Shown: piece after piece, positions 53,752 to 62,900 of the stretch
How positions within the stretch are numbered: position 1 is the first letter of the stretch
Layout of the letters: every line of letters begins with the position of its first letter
DNA from: Simplicispira metamorpha
Lineage (GTDB): Bacteria; Pseudomonadota; Gammaproteobacteria; Burkholderiales; Burkholderiaceae_C
Assembly (NCBI RefSeq): GCF_004341365.1
Contig: NZ_SLXH01000003.1
Location: 1 to 64,000 of the forward strand
Length of the DNA stretch: 64,000 nt
Reading direction: 5' to 3'
Translations under genes and position numbers: made by a program
Notes under the pieces: model-generated
Told to the model about the DNA's origin: nothing
What the model saw: the letters and a program-made list of their open reading frames with translations, nothing else
Database searches by the model: none

Positions 53752-54845
53752 TGCGCATCTTCCGCAGCGACCGCAGCGCGCGCCTGCTGGGTTGCCAGGT
53801 GCTGCTGTACTTGCAGCAGCAGCGCATCTTCGGGAAGGTGGCGCAGGCTGTGGCGCACCAGCGCAGCCGCCTTGGGCAGCCGCCCTTTGAGCCAGGCGTC
53901 GTAAATGCGCGAAAACGCATAGCACTGTGTCAGAACGCTAAAACCGCGCAGGTTGTGGGCGGCAATGACGGTGTCAAAGTCGGGGTCGGGCGTGCGCCAG
54001 TCGGGCCCATACAGGGTGGCTAGCCAGGTTTCGGGATGGGTCACTGTCCAGACGGCGCCCTCTGGGCGGTGCTGCTGGTGCAGGTGCAGCACGGGGTACT
54101 GGGTGACGCGCTGCCAGTCGGCGGGCACGCCCTGCAACCAAAAGCCCCCCAGCGCAGCACCACTGCCTTGCTCGGCTATGAAGCCACACAAGTCCATGGA
54201 CAAACCTTGTCCGTCGTGCAACATCACCGGGTTGACCATGCCTTGGGGGGCGCCAGTGCGTTGCCAACCGTTTTGCAGCAACAACGCTGTGGCTGCCTGC
54301 ATCTGGTCAAAGGGCAGGCCAATGTCCAGGTCTTTGTCAAAGGGCAGCAAACGGCCTTCGCGCACCAGGCCCAGCAAGGTGCCCGAAGTGGCGAATGCGC
54401 GAATTCCGGCACTGGCCAGTTGCGCCAGCACTTGCCACAGGCGTTGCTCGGCCGCCGCACTGTCAAAAGCCGGTGGTGGGGGCGGCGTCGCTGCGCGCAG
54501 CGGCGCACAGCATTGCCATACCAGTGCGGCACGGTAGTACTGCACGGCCTGCGGCAACTGGCCCGACAGGTGCAGGCAGCTACCGGCCGCTGCCAGGGCC
54601 TGTGCATCGTGCGGTGCCAGCGCCAGCGCGGCGCGGTAAAACGCCAGCGCCTGCGCGTGCTGCCCTGTGGCGCTGAGTACGGCACCTTGCAGGCGTGGCA
54701 CTACGGCCTGCTGTGGATGGGCCTGGGCCAGTTGCTGTAGCAACGCCCACGCCTGCGCCGCCTGGCCTGCTTGCAGCCACTGCTGTGCCTGGGCGCAACC
54801 AGCGTCCAGCGGTACCACAGGCGGCGGTTGTATGACTTGTTGCAT
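53748..54845 (-). CDS. TPR-LicD-like nucleotidyl/phosphotransferase
   Basis: The 365-residue protein starts with tetratricopeptide-like helices (about 20-110, e.g. HAQALAFYRAALALAPHDAQ) and continues with a LicD/fukutin-type domain: AFATSGTLLGLVREGRLLPF then DKDLDIGLP (about 148-176) with acidic metal ligands, and PETWLATLYGPDWRTPD (about 280). LicD-type enzymes transfer phosphocholine, phosphoglycerol or similar groups from CDP donors to glycans. With a TagD-like gene next to it, transfer of a CDP-linked small unit is likely. The acceptor is unknown. The TPR part may bind protein, which hints at protein glycan as acceptor. Confidence 0.78.
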   Translation of the reverse strand: MQQVIQPPPVVPLDAGCAQAQQWLQAGQAAQAWALLQQLAQAHPQQAVVPRLQGAVLSATGQHAQALAFYRAALALAPHDAQALAAAGSCLHLSGQLPQAVQYYRAALVWQCCAPLRAATPPPPPAFDSAAAEQRLWQVLAQLASAGIRAFATSGTLLGLVREGRLLPFDKDLDIGLPFDQMQAATALLLQNGWQRTGAPQGMVNPVMLHDGQGLSMDLCGFIAEQGSGAALGGFWLQGVPADWQRVTQYPVLHLHQQHRPEGAVWTVTHPETWLATLYGPDWRTPDPDFDTVIAAHNLRGFSVLTQCYAFSRIYDAWLKGRLPKAAALVRHSLRHLPEDALLLQVQQHLATQQARAAVAAEDAQ

Positions 54846-54905
54846 TCAAGCTTTCTCGATAGAAGATATGAACAGTGTGCCGGTGGGGTGAATCCGCAGG
54901 GTGCA

Positions 54906-56078
54906 TCAATCCCCGCCAAAAAGGTCGCGGCTGAACACCTTGCTGGCCACGTCAAGCAGCCCCGCATCGCGCCGGTTGGCCACGATGAGGTCGCATTCGG
55001 CCTTGAACCGATGCAGGCTGGGCACCAGCGTGCAGCCCTCCAAGTCGCCCTGCGCCATCAGTGGCTCGTGGATGATGACGCGCACTCCCAAATTTTGCAG
55101 CCTGCGCACCAGCACCAGGCTGCTGGAGCCTCTCCAGTTGTCCGATCCTGCCTTCATCACCAGCCGGTACACCCCCACGCAGTGGGGCGACTGCGCCGCA
55201 ATCGCCTGTGCCATGTATTGCACACGCTCGTCGTTGCTGCGCGCAATGGCGTCGACCAGAGCATGGGGTGCGCTGGTGGGCCACTCACTTTGGATTTGCT
55301 GCACGTCTTTGGGCAGGCAATAGCCGCCAAAGCCGAAAGATGGGTTGTTGTAGTGGCTGCCAATGCGCGGGTCCAGCCCCAGGCCCTCAATCAGCATACG
55401 GGCGTCCAGATGGCGGCTCCAGGCCAGGTTGTCCACCTCGTTGAAGAACGCCACCCGCATGGCCAGGTAGGTGTTGGACAGCAGTTTGACGGCTTCTGCC
55501 TCTTGCGCGCCCATCAGCAAGACGGGCACATCACGGGCCTGCGCTGCTTGCAACAGCAACTGCGCCAATGCCTGCGCGCCAGCACCCGCAGCGCCACCCA
55601 CCACCACGCGCGAAGGGTGCAAACTGTCGTGCAGCGCCTGCCCCTCGCGCAGGAATTCAGGCACAAAGTACAAACGCGCAATACCGTGGCGCACGGCAGC
55701 AGATGCGGTAAAGCCCATCGGCACCGTGGAACGGATGGCAACAATCGCATCGGCATTCACCGCCCCAATGCGCGCCAGCACATCGTCCAGCCCCGAGGTG
55801 TCCAGCTGGCCTGTAGCGCTGTTCAGATTGGTGGGTACGGCGACAAAAACGTAAGCTGCACCTTGGAGCACCCACTCTGCATCGCCGCTGGCGCACAGGT
55901 TGAGTGGCGCTGTATCCAGACACGCTTGCAAATGGGCATCGGCAAATGGCGAGACGCGGGCATTCACCGCCGTGACGCGGGCCGCATCTGTGTCCAGAAC
56001 CACCACCTCGTGGTGCCGTGCCAGCATGACCGCATTGGACAGCCCCACATACCCCGCCCCCACCACAGCGATCTTCAA
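54906..56078 (-). CDS. ugd: UDP-glucose 6-dehydrogenase
   Basis: Ugd oxidises UDP-glucose to UDP-glucuronate in two NAD-dependent steps. The 390-residue product begins at a TTG (56078) that overlaps the UXS stop as TTGA. It starts [19 protein letters not shown], has [11 protein letters not shown] (about 80), [20 protein letters not shown] (about 145-165), the catalytic Cys in [16 protein letters not shown] (about 255) and [16 protein letters not shown]. The frame is open upstream but only over the next gene. It supplies UXS with substrate; both lie in the same operon. Confidence 0.93.
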   Translation of the reverse strand: MKIAVVGAGYVGLSNAVMLARHHEVVVLDTDAARVTAVNARVSPFADAHLQACLDTAPLNLCASGDAEWVLQGAAYVFVAVPTNLNSATGQLDTSGLDDVLARIGAVNADAIVAIRSTVPMGFTASAAVRHGIARLYFVPEFLREGQALHDSLHPSRVVVGGAAGAGAQALAQLLLQAAQARDVPVLLMGAQEAEAVKLLSNTYLAMRVAFFNEVDNLAWSRHLDARMLIEGLGLDPRIGSHYNNPSFGFGGYCLPKDVQQIQSEWPTSAPHALVDAIARSNDERVQYMAQAIAAQSPHCVGVYRLVMKAGSDNWRGSSSLVLVRRLQNLGVRVIIHEPLMAQGDLEGCTLVPSLHRFKAECDLIVANRRDAGLLDVASKVFSRDLFGGD

Positions 56079-57007
56079 CGCAGCACCCGCCGAAAGTACG
56101 CAATCGTTTCCTTCAGCCCATCTTCCAGGCTGACCTGCGGCGTCCAGTCCAGTGCCGATTGGGCCTTGGCAATGTCGGGCCTGCGCTGGGTGGGGTCGTC
56201 GGCAGGCAAAGGCCGCCACGCCAACGCGCTGCGCGAGCCCGTTAACCGCAGCACCCATTCGGCCAGCTCGCGGATGGTGAACTCGCCCGGATTTCCCAAG
56301 TTCACCGGCCCCGCCTCGTGGTCTTGCCGCACCATTCGCACCATGCCTTCGATCAGATCGTCCACGTAGCAAAAAGAGCGTGTCTGCAAACCATCGCCAT
56401 ACAGCGTCAGGGGTTCGCCGCGCAAGGCTTGCACAATGAAGTTGCTGACCACCCGGCCATCGTCCGGGCGCATGCGGGGGCCATAGGTGTTGAAGATGCG
56501 CACCACCCGCACATCCACACCCCGGTGGCGCTGGTAGTCAAAAAACAGGGTTTCGGCGCAGCGTTTGCCCTCGTCGTAACAGGCCCTGGGGCCGATCGGG
56601 TTGACGTGGCCCCAATAGCCCTCGTGCTGCGGGTGAACCAAAGGGTTGCCATACACCTCGCTGGTGGACGCCTGCAACACCCGCGCGCCGTGGCGCTGGG
56701 CCAGTTCCAGCACATTCATCGCACCCAGCACCAGCGTTTGGGTGGTGTGGATGGGGTCGCGCTGGTACTGCGGCGGGCTGGCCGCGCAGGCCAGGTTAAA
56801 AATCTGGTGTACCGGAAATGCCACCGGCTGGGCCACATCCTGGCGCAGCAGTGCAAACCGTGGATGGGTGTGCATTGCCTCAATGTTGGCCTCTTGCCCC
56901 GTCAAAAAGCTGTCAAGGCACACCACTGCATGGCCATCGGCCAGCAAGCGGTCGCACAAATGGCTGCCCAAAAAACCGGCGCCGCCGGTGACCAGAATCG
57001 GGTTCAT
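56075..57007 (-). CDS. UDP-glucuronate decarboxylase (UDP-xylose synthase)
   Basis: A 310-residue short-chain dehydrogenase-like sugar nucleotide enzyme: [20 protein letters not shown] (NAD motif), [20 protein letters not shown], the Thr/Ser in [17 protein letters not shown], the catalytic YxxxK in [17 protein letters not shown] (about 143-147), and [20 protein letters not shown], all characteristic of UXS. It converts UDP-glucuronate (from Ugd) to UDP-xylose. It overlaps the OGT-like gene start by four bases (ATGA) and its own stop overlaps the Ugd start. So xylose is a likely sugar of the final glycan. Confidence 0.92.
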   Translation of the reverse strand: MNPILVTGGAGFLGSHLCDRLLADGHAVVCLDSFLTGQEANIEAMHTHPRFALLRQDVAQPVAFPVHQIFNLACAASPPQYQRDPIHTTQTLVLGAMNVLELAQRHGARVLQASTSEVYGNPLVHPQHEGYWGHVNPIGPRACYDEGKRCAETLFFDYQRHRGVDVRVVRIFNTYGPRMRPDDGRVVSNFIVQALRGEPLTLYGDGLQTRSFCYVDDLIEGMVRMVRQDHEAGPVNLGNPGEFTIRELAEWVLRLTGSRSALAWRPLPADDPTQRRPDIAKAQSALDWTPQVSLEDGLKETIAYFRRVLR

Positions 57008-59067
57008 GGATGCACCCCTGCACCGGCCCGTACTGGCTGGGCCAGTCCAGCGCTGTTGTGCTGCCATTGGCGCCACATGGCCCAGAACATGGCCTCCATT
57101 TGCGCGGCGTAGCGCTGGGAGTCCATCAGCGGCGACGCCTCCAGCTGTGCCCGCAGGCTGTGGCGCAAGCGGTGCAGGTGCTCGCGGTTGTGTGCTTGCG
57201 CCACGGCAATGCGCACATAGTCGTCTGGCGTGTCGGCCACCCAATCGGGCAAACCGGCGCAGGTCAGCAAACTCACGCCCATGCGCGACATGAAGCGGTT
57301 GCCCCGCAGCGTCAGCACCGGCACACCCATCCACAGGGCCTCCAGCGTGGTGGTTCCCCCTGTGTACGGAAAAGGGTCTAGCGCTATATCCACCCGGTTG
57401 TAGGCGGCCAGAAACTCCGCCCGGCTTGCAGGCCCTTCCAGCGTGAGGCGATGGGCCTCTATGCCGTGGGCGGCAAAGCGCGCGCGGGTGCGCTCTGCGG
57501 CATGGGCATCCTGGAGCTGCGGGCACTTGAGCAGCAAGCGCGCCTGCGGCAGCGCGTGCAGCAGACGCGACCACAGCGCCACCACCGCATCCGTCATCTT
57601 GGCCAGGTTGTTGAAGCAGCCCAACGTGACCGGCCCACCTGCCAGCGCGCCGGCCAGCGCGCCGGCCAGCGGCGCACACGGCACTTCTCCCTCGGGGCGC
57701 GACAGGTGCATAAAGCCCCCGGGCATATGCCACACGCGCTCGGTCAACTCGGCCTGCGTGCCGGGTGGGGCCATCAGTGCATCGGTAATCAGCCAATCTA
57801 TTTGTGGTACCCCCGTGGTGCCCAGATAACCCAGCCAGGTGGCCTGAACCGGGGCCGGTTTGTAGGCAAAAACGCCCAGCCGGTGCCCCTTGGTGTGGCC
57901 CGACAAATCCACCAGCACCTGCACGCCATCTTCATGGATGGACTGCGCTGCCTGGGCATCGTCCAGCCCAACCAACGGGCGCCATTGCGCAAAATGCGGC
58001 CGCATGCGCTGCGTGAGCGCATCTTGCTGGTGCAGCGTGGGGTAGGCCACTAACTCGATGCTGCTGCCCCGCAGCTGGGGCACCACGGCTTCCAGAAAAT
58101 AACCCACCGGGTGGTTCCGAAAATCGCCCGACACCAGGCCCACGCGCAATCGCTTTGGCTGCTGGGGCACATGCCAGTTGGCATAAGGTGCATCGCCTCG
58201 TGCCGCTTGCCGTGCCTGCAATATCGCCCCGTAGCGGCGGGCCTGGGCCAGCAGCTCGGCTGCATCGGCCTCCTCGGCGTAATTGAGGCTGAACACCAAA
58301 CTGCTCTGCACCGCCTCCAGGTGGGGGTCTGCCGCCAGCAACTCCCGCATCAGCCGCACTTGCTCGTCCACGCGGCCCAGGCTGCCCAGCACCATGGACA
58401 GCAGCAGGCGCAAGCGGTGGTTGTGCGGCTGGTGTGCCAACAACTGGCGCACCAGCGCCTCGGCTTCTGTCTGTTGCCCCTCAGCCTGCAACAGCGCAGC
58501 ATGGGCCTGCAGTAACTCCATGCCCCGGTGGCCTTGCTGCAGCAAGGCCGTTACCACCACCCGCGCCTCGGCCATGCGGTCTTGCCCAATCAGGGCGCAG
58601 GCCAGGTTGGTTTGCACGTCTGCTGCGTTGGCATCCAGCGCCACACCCTGGCGCAGCCAATGCTCGGCTTCTACAAAGCGTTCTGCCTTGTTCCAGTTGG
58701 CACCGATGTTGGCCAACAAGGCCGGTACACGGGGGCCCCGGTGCAGCGCTTGCAGATAAGCCTGGTGTGCTTCAGCGTGGCGCAGCAAACGGCTCAGTGC
58801 CAGTGCGCGTTGGTTCCAGGCGTCCAGGTCATCGGGGTGCGCGGCGCATGCCTCCTCCAGCCAGGGCAATGCCTCGGCGTGGCGCCCCAGGCGCAGCAAA
58901 ATCTCTCCCATGGGGCGCAGCAGCTCGGGAGCTTTGCCGCAGCGCCCCATTTCGGTTTGGGCAAAAAGCAAGGCGCCCGCCAAGTCCCCAGCACGCACCA
59001 GCGCCCGAAGTGCCGCCCGGTCTGGTGTGGTGTGTGGTTGGGAGTGCAGAGCATTGGGTGGTTGCAT
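57004..59067 (-). CDS. TPR-OGT-type (GT41, SPINDLY) glycosyltransferase
   Basis: A 687-residue protein with TPR repeats (about 15-270, e.g. [18 protein letters not shown] and [20 protein letters not shown]) and a C-terminal O-GlcNAc transferase-like catalytic domain: [20 protein letters not shown] (about 307-326), [54 protein letters not shown] (about 485, with the expected Lys) and [22 protein letters not shown]41 enzymes in bacteria modify proteins such as flagellin or adhesins on Ser/Thr. The donor may be UDP-xylose made next door (inference). A short Ala/Gly/Leu tandem run ([14 protein letters not shown]) is visible at about 472. Confidence 0.9.
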   Translation of the reverse strand: MQPPNALHSQPHTTPDRAALRALVRAGDLAGALLFAQTEMGRCGKAPELLRPMGEILLRLGRHAEALPWLEEACAAHPDDLDAWNQRALALSRLLRHAEAHQAYLQALHRGPRVPALLANIGANWNKAERFVEAEHWLRQGVALDANAADVQTNLACALIGQDRMAEARVVVTALLQQGHRGMELLQAHAALLQAEGQQTEAEALVRQLLAHQPHNHRLRLLLSMVLGSLGRVDEQVRLMRELLAADPHLEAVQSSLVFSLNYAEEADAAELLAQARRYGAILQARQAARGDAPYANWHVPQQPKRLRVGLVSGDFRNHPVGYFLEAVVPQLRGSSIELVAYPTLHQQDALTQRMRPHFAQWRPLVGLDDAQAAQSIHEDGVQVLVDLSGHTKGHRLGVFAYKPAPVQATWLGYLGTTGVPQIDWLITDALMAPPGTQAELTERVWHMPGGFMHLSRPEGEVPCAPLAGALAGALAGGPVTLGCFNNLAKMTDAVVALWSRLLHALPQARLLLKCPQLQDAHAAERTRARFAAHGIEAHRLTLEGPASRAEFLAAYNRVDIALDPFPYTGGTTTLEALWMGVPVLTLRGNRFMSRMGVSLLTCAGLPDWVADTPDDYVRIAVAQAHNREHLHRLRHSLRAQLEASPLMDSQRYAAQMEAMFWAMWRQWQHNSAGLAQPVRAGAGVHP

Positions 59068-59076
59068 GAATTACTT

Positions 59077-59130
59077 TTATTTTGATAGCTGACTACCCCC
59101 GACCAGTAAGCGATAGAGGCTGAAAAGAGG
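59077..59130. repeat. Dispersed palindrome upstream of the OGT-like gene
   Basis: TTATTTTGATAGCTGACTAC, a loop, then GTAAGCGATAGAGGCTGAAA is a worn forward copy. Confidence 0.65.
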
Positions 59131-59168
59131 CTTGGTTCCTCAGCTGCAGACCTTGGCAAAGTCGTGGC

Positions 59169-60272
59169 TCAGACCGTGCTCAAACGCAGGATGAAATCCT
59201 GATTGATCAGGCCATCCAGTGCGTGCCGTGCCGTGGGGTTGAGGAAAATGTACGCAGCCTTCAGTTCACCGTAGCTTGGGGCCCAATTTTCTTTGTAGCT
59301 GTGGGTGCCAGCCCCAAAACAAAACACCCCTTTGTCTGCAAACGTTTGCTGGATGAGACGGTGCAAGAGAATCTTGCCAGGCGAGCGCACGGCGTGCGCA
59401 CGGTCGTAGTGGGTCAGGTAAAAATACCGGCGGCCCTTGTGCCAGAAGCTCAAGCCACTGGCGATGATGGCGCCGTTGAGCCGCAGCGTGGACACTTGTG
59501 CAACACCCTGGTCGAGTAGTGCATTGACCATCTCGCCCACCAGCTCCTTCCAGCGGGGTTTGTTGCGATAAACAAACTCTTCTCCAAACTGTTCCCCTGA
59601 GCCCGCACACAAGTCTGCCACGATGCCGCTGGCCAACGATGGTGGTTCGCTCAGTGTGAAACACACCTCACCGTCTTTCTGCAATCGCCTTTCGCGGTAA
59701 CGCGCGTTGGCGAAGGTTGTCCCCCACTTGCCCCGACAGTAGCTTTCGTAGTCTTGGCTGCGCGTCTCAATTTCACGCAAGTTGCCTGGGTAGCGAAATA
59801 TTTTTAATACCTCACTGCCGCGCAGATCTTCTACCAGGCTGCTGTACAGCCGCGACGTCTCATGCAAAGGCCACAGACACACCACGTCAATATGGATTTG
59901 CTGTGCCAGCACCGTATTGAGCAGCACCTGCAAGGCGGCCCGCAGCCGCATCGGTGACACCGTGAATTCCATATAAGGGACAAGGCTTGCACCCAGCGGC
60001 TGTACAGCACGGTAAGTGGCATCGCCTGCATTCAGCTGGATCAGCTCCCAAGGGAAAACTGCCAGCAGTTCCTTGCTCTCAGGGTCTCTGAGAGTCACCA
60101 CAAACCATTTTTGCGGTTTGGTCGTATGGATGTAGGGCCATGCAAAATCCCAGCCGCCAAAAAAGCCAATGGATTGGGGTACCGATGCGCTTAGCACTTG
60201 CCATTCATTTTTGATAGCCAGAAGCGCTGGCTCACTCTGGATGACTTCGCTCAGCATTTGTCCGTTCATCAC
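59169..60272 (-). CDS. GNAT-type acyltransferase (CelD/BcsL, FemAB-like)
   Basis: A 367-residue two-lobed GNAT protein of the Acetyltransf_6 kind. Visible segments are WQVLSASVPQSIGFFGGWDF, SYCRGKWGTTFANARYRERR (about 180-200) and the C-terminal GNAT core STLRLNGAIIASGLSFWHKG, YYLT-like YFYLTHYDRAHAVRSPGKIL and KENWAPSYGELKAAYIF. Such proteins acylate polysaccharides or peptide glycans. A GTG (60272) and an ATG (60269) are both possible starts; the GTG has better Shine-Dalgarno spacing (AAAGGAAA). It sits between the OGT-like and DUF6165 genes on the minus strand. Confidence 0.82.
   Translation of the reverse strand: MMNGQMLSEVIQSEPALLAIKNEWQVLSASVPQSIGFFGGWDFAWPYIHTTKPQKWFVVTLRDPESKELLAVFPWELIQLNAGDATYRAVQPLGASLVPYMEFTVSPMRLRAALQVLLNTVLAQQIHIDVVCLWPLHETSRLYSSLVEDLRGSEVLKIFRYPGNLREIETRSQDYESYCRGKWGTTFANARYRERRLQKDGEVCFTLSEPPSLASGIVADLCAGSGEQFGEEFVYRNKPRWKELVGEMVNALLDQGVAQVSTLRLNGAIIASGLSFWHKGRRYFYLTHYDRAHAVRSPGKILLHRLIQQTFADKGVFCFGAGTHSYKENWAPSYGELKAAYIFLNPTARHALDGLINQDFILRLSTV
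60203..60232. repeat. Half-copy of the dispersed palindrome within the GNAT gene
   Basis: TTCATTTTTGATAGCCAGAA, then GCGCTGGC, matches the ATTTTTGATAGC..GCGC core and lies in frame near the N-terminus. Confidence 0.45.
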
Positions 60273-60357
60273 GAATCGAATTTCCTTTTACCTTGGTGGC
60301 TACCAAAAATATCTGTTGTCGCGTAGCCCGCCAAAGGTCAGAGGGCGACGGAGGGTT

Positions 60358-60780
60358 TCAGTACGCCTTGTAAGACTTTTCTTCTACCAGCGCGCTGCCC
60401 AGCAAGTCGTTGATTTGCCGCTTGATGGCCGCGCGCTGGTCATTGCCGAAATACACCTTGCGGGCCAGCTCTACAAACTCTGGGCCAAACGTTTGGCAGC
60501 GTTCACAGTGGCGCTTGCCGTCTTCCACGTCCCACAAAAGCGCGTTGATCTCCTTCAGCGCCTGAACCAGCACAGACAACTGGGCAGGAAAGCGGGCCAT
60601 ATCGCCGATCACTTTCTCTATCTCCTGGCGCTCTCTGGTCACGTTGGCCAGCTGGGCAACAGCTTGTAGCTTGTCGGCCTTGATTTGCAAGATGGTCAGC
60701 TTGTCGAATACCTCGCCCCAGGACACCGGCAATTGCGGCATCGCAGGCCAAGCAGCATCCCTATTTTTTGTATCCGTCAC
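60358..60780 (-). CDS. DUF6165 family protein
   Basis: A 140-residue helical protein with the family start PVSWGEVFDKLTILQIKADK (about 18-37), TRERQEIEKVIGDMARFP and the closing YFGNDQRAAIKRQINDLLGS. DUF6165 proteins recur inside polysaccharide and protein-glycosylation clusters, with unknown function. The gene begins with a GTG directly behind the stop of the glycosyltransferase/methyltransferase gene (zero gap), so the two are tightly coupled. A partner role with that enzyme is likely but not shown. Confidence 0.82.
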   Translation of the reverse strand: MTDTKNRDAAWPAMPQLPVSWGEVFDKLTILQIKADKLQAVAQLANVTRERQEIEKVIGDMARFPAQLSVLVQALKEINALLWDVEDGKRHCERCQTFGPEFVELARKVYFGNDQRAAIKRQINDLLGSALVEEKSYKAY

Positions 60781-62838
60781 TCACGCTACCTCCACTTTGA
60801 AGAAACCGTCGATTTTGACCTGTCGCTCCTGGGGGACACCAAGCAGCAGCATGGTGTTCAAGTCGCCCCCTGGCGTGGCAGGCTCTGCCCAAAATACATA
60901 ACCTGCATTCAGCGCCGCTTTGTGAATGGCGCCAGTCTCTTTGCGGCTGGCAGGAGATATGAGTACATAAGGTCGGCAACGCTTGAGCGTCTCTAGGGCC
61001 CCTGCGATCATTTTTGCGTAAGGCATGGGTGACTGGGCCAGCAAAAGATGGCACGTTTTCAGCGCCATGTCATCCACGCTGCGATGGGGCACTGCAACCA
61101 CTTGATGGGTATTGCCCCATTCACTGGAGTAGCTTTCCGACCACGGATCCAACGCGCTGATTCTGGCTTGGTGGGGACCTGCCACTGCCATGGTTTGCTG
61201 CACCTGTGCGGCAAAGGCCCCTGCGCTGAACAGGCTGCTTTCCACGCTGCGCGCCAGCAAAGTGCGCGGCTCCAGAACAATCAATTCCCCGTGGGGGGCC
61301 ACACGGTGGGCCAACGCCACCGACAGATTGGCGTCTGGCGCGCAGACCTGCACACAGACGCTGCCGGGCTTGAGCAGGTTCTGGGTCAGGTGGACAAAAC
61401 GTGTGCTGGCATGGGTGTGTTCGGGGGGCAGCCGTTGCCGTACCAGGCGCGGTGTGGTCGAGGTAGTCTCCACGCAAGTAGATGCCTTTTTTGCGCCCAC
61501 CAAAGTAAGCCCTTGGGGCTCGTTGGCTGCTGCCCGGCGCTGCGTCAGCTTTTCGCGCAACAAGGCCAGCACCTGGGCTGGTGCAATGTTTTCCCAGGCA
61601 GTGTGGTAGAGCGGGCTGATTTTTTCCCATTCCACTTGCCCGACTTTGGATTTTCTGAAGGCTGGCAACTGCTCATAGCCTGGTAGATTGATTGCCGCAG
61701 AAAAAGGGTAATAAGGGTAGTGGTTGGCCGGAATCGCTGAACACAAATGCACCGCTGGGGTAGAACACAGGTCTGCCGCATGGGAGGCAAAGCTGTTCAC
61801 GGTAATCAGGCCATCGACCTGGGCGCACAGGGCCTTGAACTTTTCTGGCGTATTGATCTGGCTGGAAAAGTCAATCAAGCGCTCGTGTTGCAGCTCCATG
61901 GGTTGGTCTATCACCAACTTCATTTCGGGGGCCAGCTCCAGCAGGCGCTGGGCAAACTGGGCTGCCACCTGCGCTGGCATGGTACGCAGGGGCGTCGATG
62001 CTTTGGGGTTGAACAAAATCTTCTGGCCCGGCGTGTCTTTGAGCAGGCTGCGCACTGCATTCCAGGCGTCCCAGCGGATCTGGCCCCGGTTGCGCTTTTG
62101 CCCCGGTGGCACCGTTTGCGGGTCGAGGCCGCACCACCACAAATACCAGTCCACCGTTGGCAAGGTGTCGTATTTCGGCATTTTGATCAGACCAGAGAAA
62201 TCAAAATAACCGTCGTATTGGGCCAATTCACATACCGTGGGTGCTTGGAACAGCACGCGTTCTATGGATGGTTCGCCTGCCACGGTATCTGCTATGGCCG
62301 CCCCTGCACCCGCGCCAAACAACATATCGCAGGAAACACTGGGCAGATGCCGTGCCAGGTATTTTTGTACCTGGCGAAACGCCGTGACCCCCATGGTGCC
62401 GTCGCCCAGGTTGCTGCCAAAACCGTTAATGAAAGCAATACGAAAATGTTGTTTGTCGGGTTTGCTGGTGCGCAAGGCCTGTAACTGTGCAGGGAGCACC
62501 TCGGCCTCTGTGTGGAGATGCAACTTCTCTCCGACCAGGTGCGAAGACACCCGGCCCAGCTGCCTTGGAAAGAATGGCCAAGACAGCAAGGAACTCTCGG
62601 TGGCAATTTGCAGGCCCAAATCACTGGGTTTGAGGTTTTTCTTGGCTGTCCCATCCATTCCCGGGTGAGCCTGGGCGTACTCGTCTTGTAACTTTTCAAT
62701 GACCAGGCGCAGCTCTTGGCCGATGTCGAGATAAAGCCTGTCCACTTGGGCTGATTTCGGATTGGTGGCAGCCAGATAGCGGCGAAAAAACGCGCTGGTG
62801 TTGAGCGTGACCTCCTGGGCCACAGAAAAAATGCGCAT
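60781..62838 (-). CDS. Glycosyltransferase (GT9-like) fused to an FkbM-type methyltransferase-like domain
   Basis: The 685-residue protein has a first part with glycosyltransferase features (HFRIAFINGFGSNLGDGTMG, ILFNPKASTPLRTM, MELQHERLIDFSSQINTP and SFASHAADLCSTPAVHLCSA, resembling heptosyltransferase/GT9 folds, about 130-420) and a second part (about 470-650) that looks like a class I methyltransferase of the FkbM type (PGSVCVQVCAPDANLSVALA, GELIVLEPRTLLARSVES, then KMIAGALETLKRCRPYVLIS). The start is taken at ATG 62838; a TTG lies 21 bases upstream in a repeat. There is no signal peptide or membrane segment. It lies next to DUF6165. Domain calls are from pattern only, so the fusion claim is moderate. 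Confidence 0.68.
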   Translation of the reverse strand: MRIFSVAQEVTLNTSAFFRRYLAATNPKSAQVDRLYLDIGQELRLVIEKLQDEYAQAHPGMDGTAKKNLKPSDLGLQIATESSLLSWPFFPRQLGRVSSHLVGEKLHLHTEAEVLPAQLQALRTSKPDKQHFRIAFINGFGSNLGDGTMGVTAFRQVQKYLARHLPSVSCDMLFGAGAGAAIADTVAGEPSIERVLFQAPTVCELAQYDGYFDFSGLIKMPKYDTLPTVDWYLWWCGLDPQTVPPGQKRNRGQIRWDAWNAVRSLLKDTPGQKILFNPKASTPLRTMPAQVAAQFAQRLLELAPEMKLVIDQPMELQHERLIDFSSQINTPEKFKALCAQVDGLITVNSFASHAADLCSTPAVHLCSAIPANHYPYYPFSAAINLPGYEQLPAFRKSKVGQVEWEKISPLYHTAWENIAPAQVLALLREKLTQRRAAANEPQGLTLVGAKKASTCVETTSTTPRLVRQRLPPEHTHASTRFVHLTQNLLKPGSVCVQVCAPDANLSVALAHRVAPHGELIVLEPRTLLARSVESSLFSAGAFAAQVQQTMAVAGPHQARISALDPWSESYSSEWGNTHQVVAVPHRSVDDMALKTCHLLLAQSPMPYAKMIAGALETLKRCRPYVLISPASRKETGAIHKAALNAGYVFWAEPATPGGDLNTMLLLGVPQERQVKIDGFFKVEVA

Positions 62839-62855
62839 GGAGAAATCCGGATGAA

Positions 62856-62900
62856 TCAAAAAGCACAGCTGCTAGCGCACCTGGGGTGTTTGTGCAGCTT
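62856..62900. repeat. Dispersed palindrome upstream of the glycosyltransferase/methyltransferase gene
   Basis: TCAAAAAGCACAGCTGCTAG, then GCGCACCTGGGGTGTTTG, is a copy with a worn second arm. It carries the possible alternative TTG start of the neighbouring gene. Confidence 0.65.

Noticed and set aside
57641-57680. The short GCGCCGGCCAGC tandem in the OGT-like gene as a phase-variable repeat
   Set aside because: Only about two to three 12-base units are present, in frame, so copy changes would keep the frame. It is a low-complexity Ala/Gly/Leu stretch.
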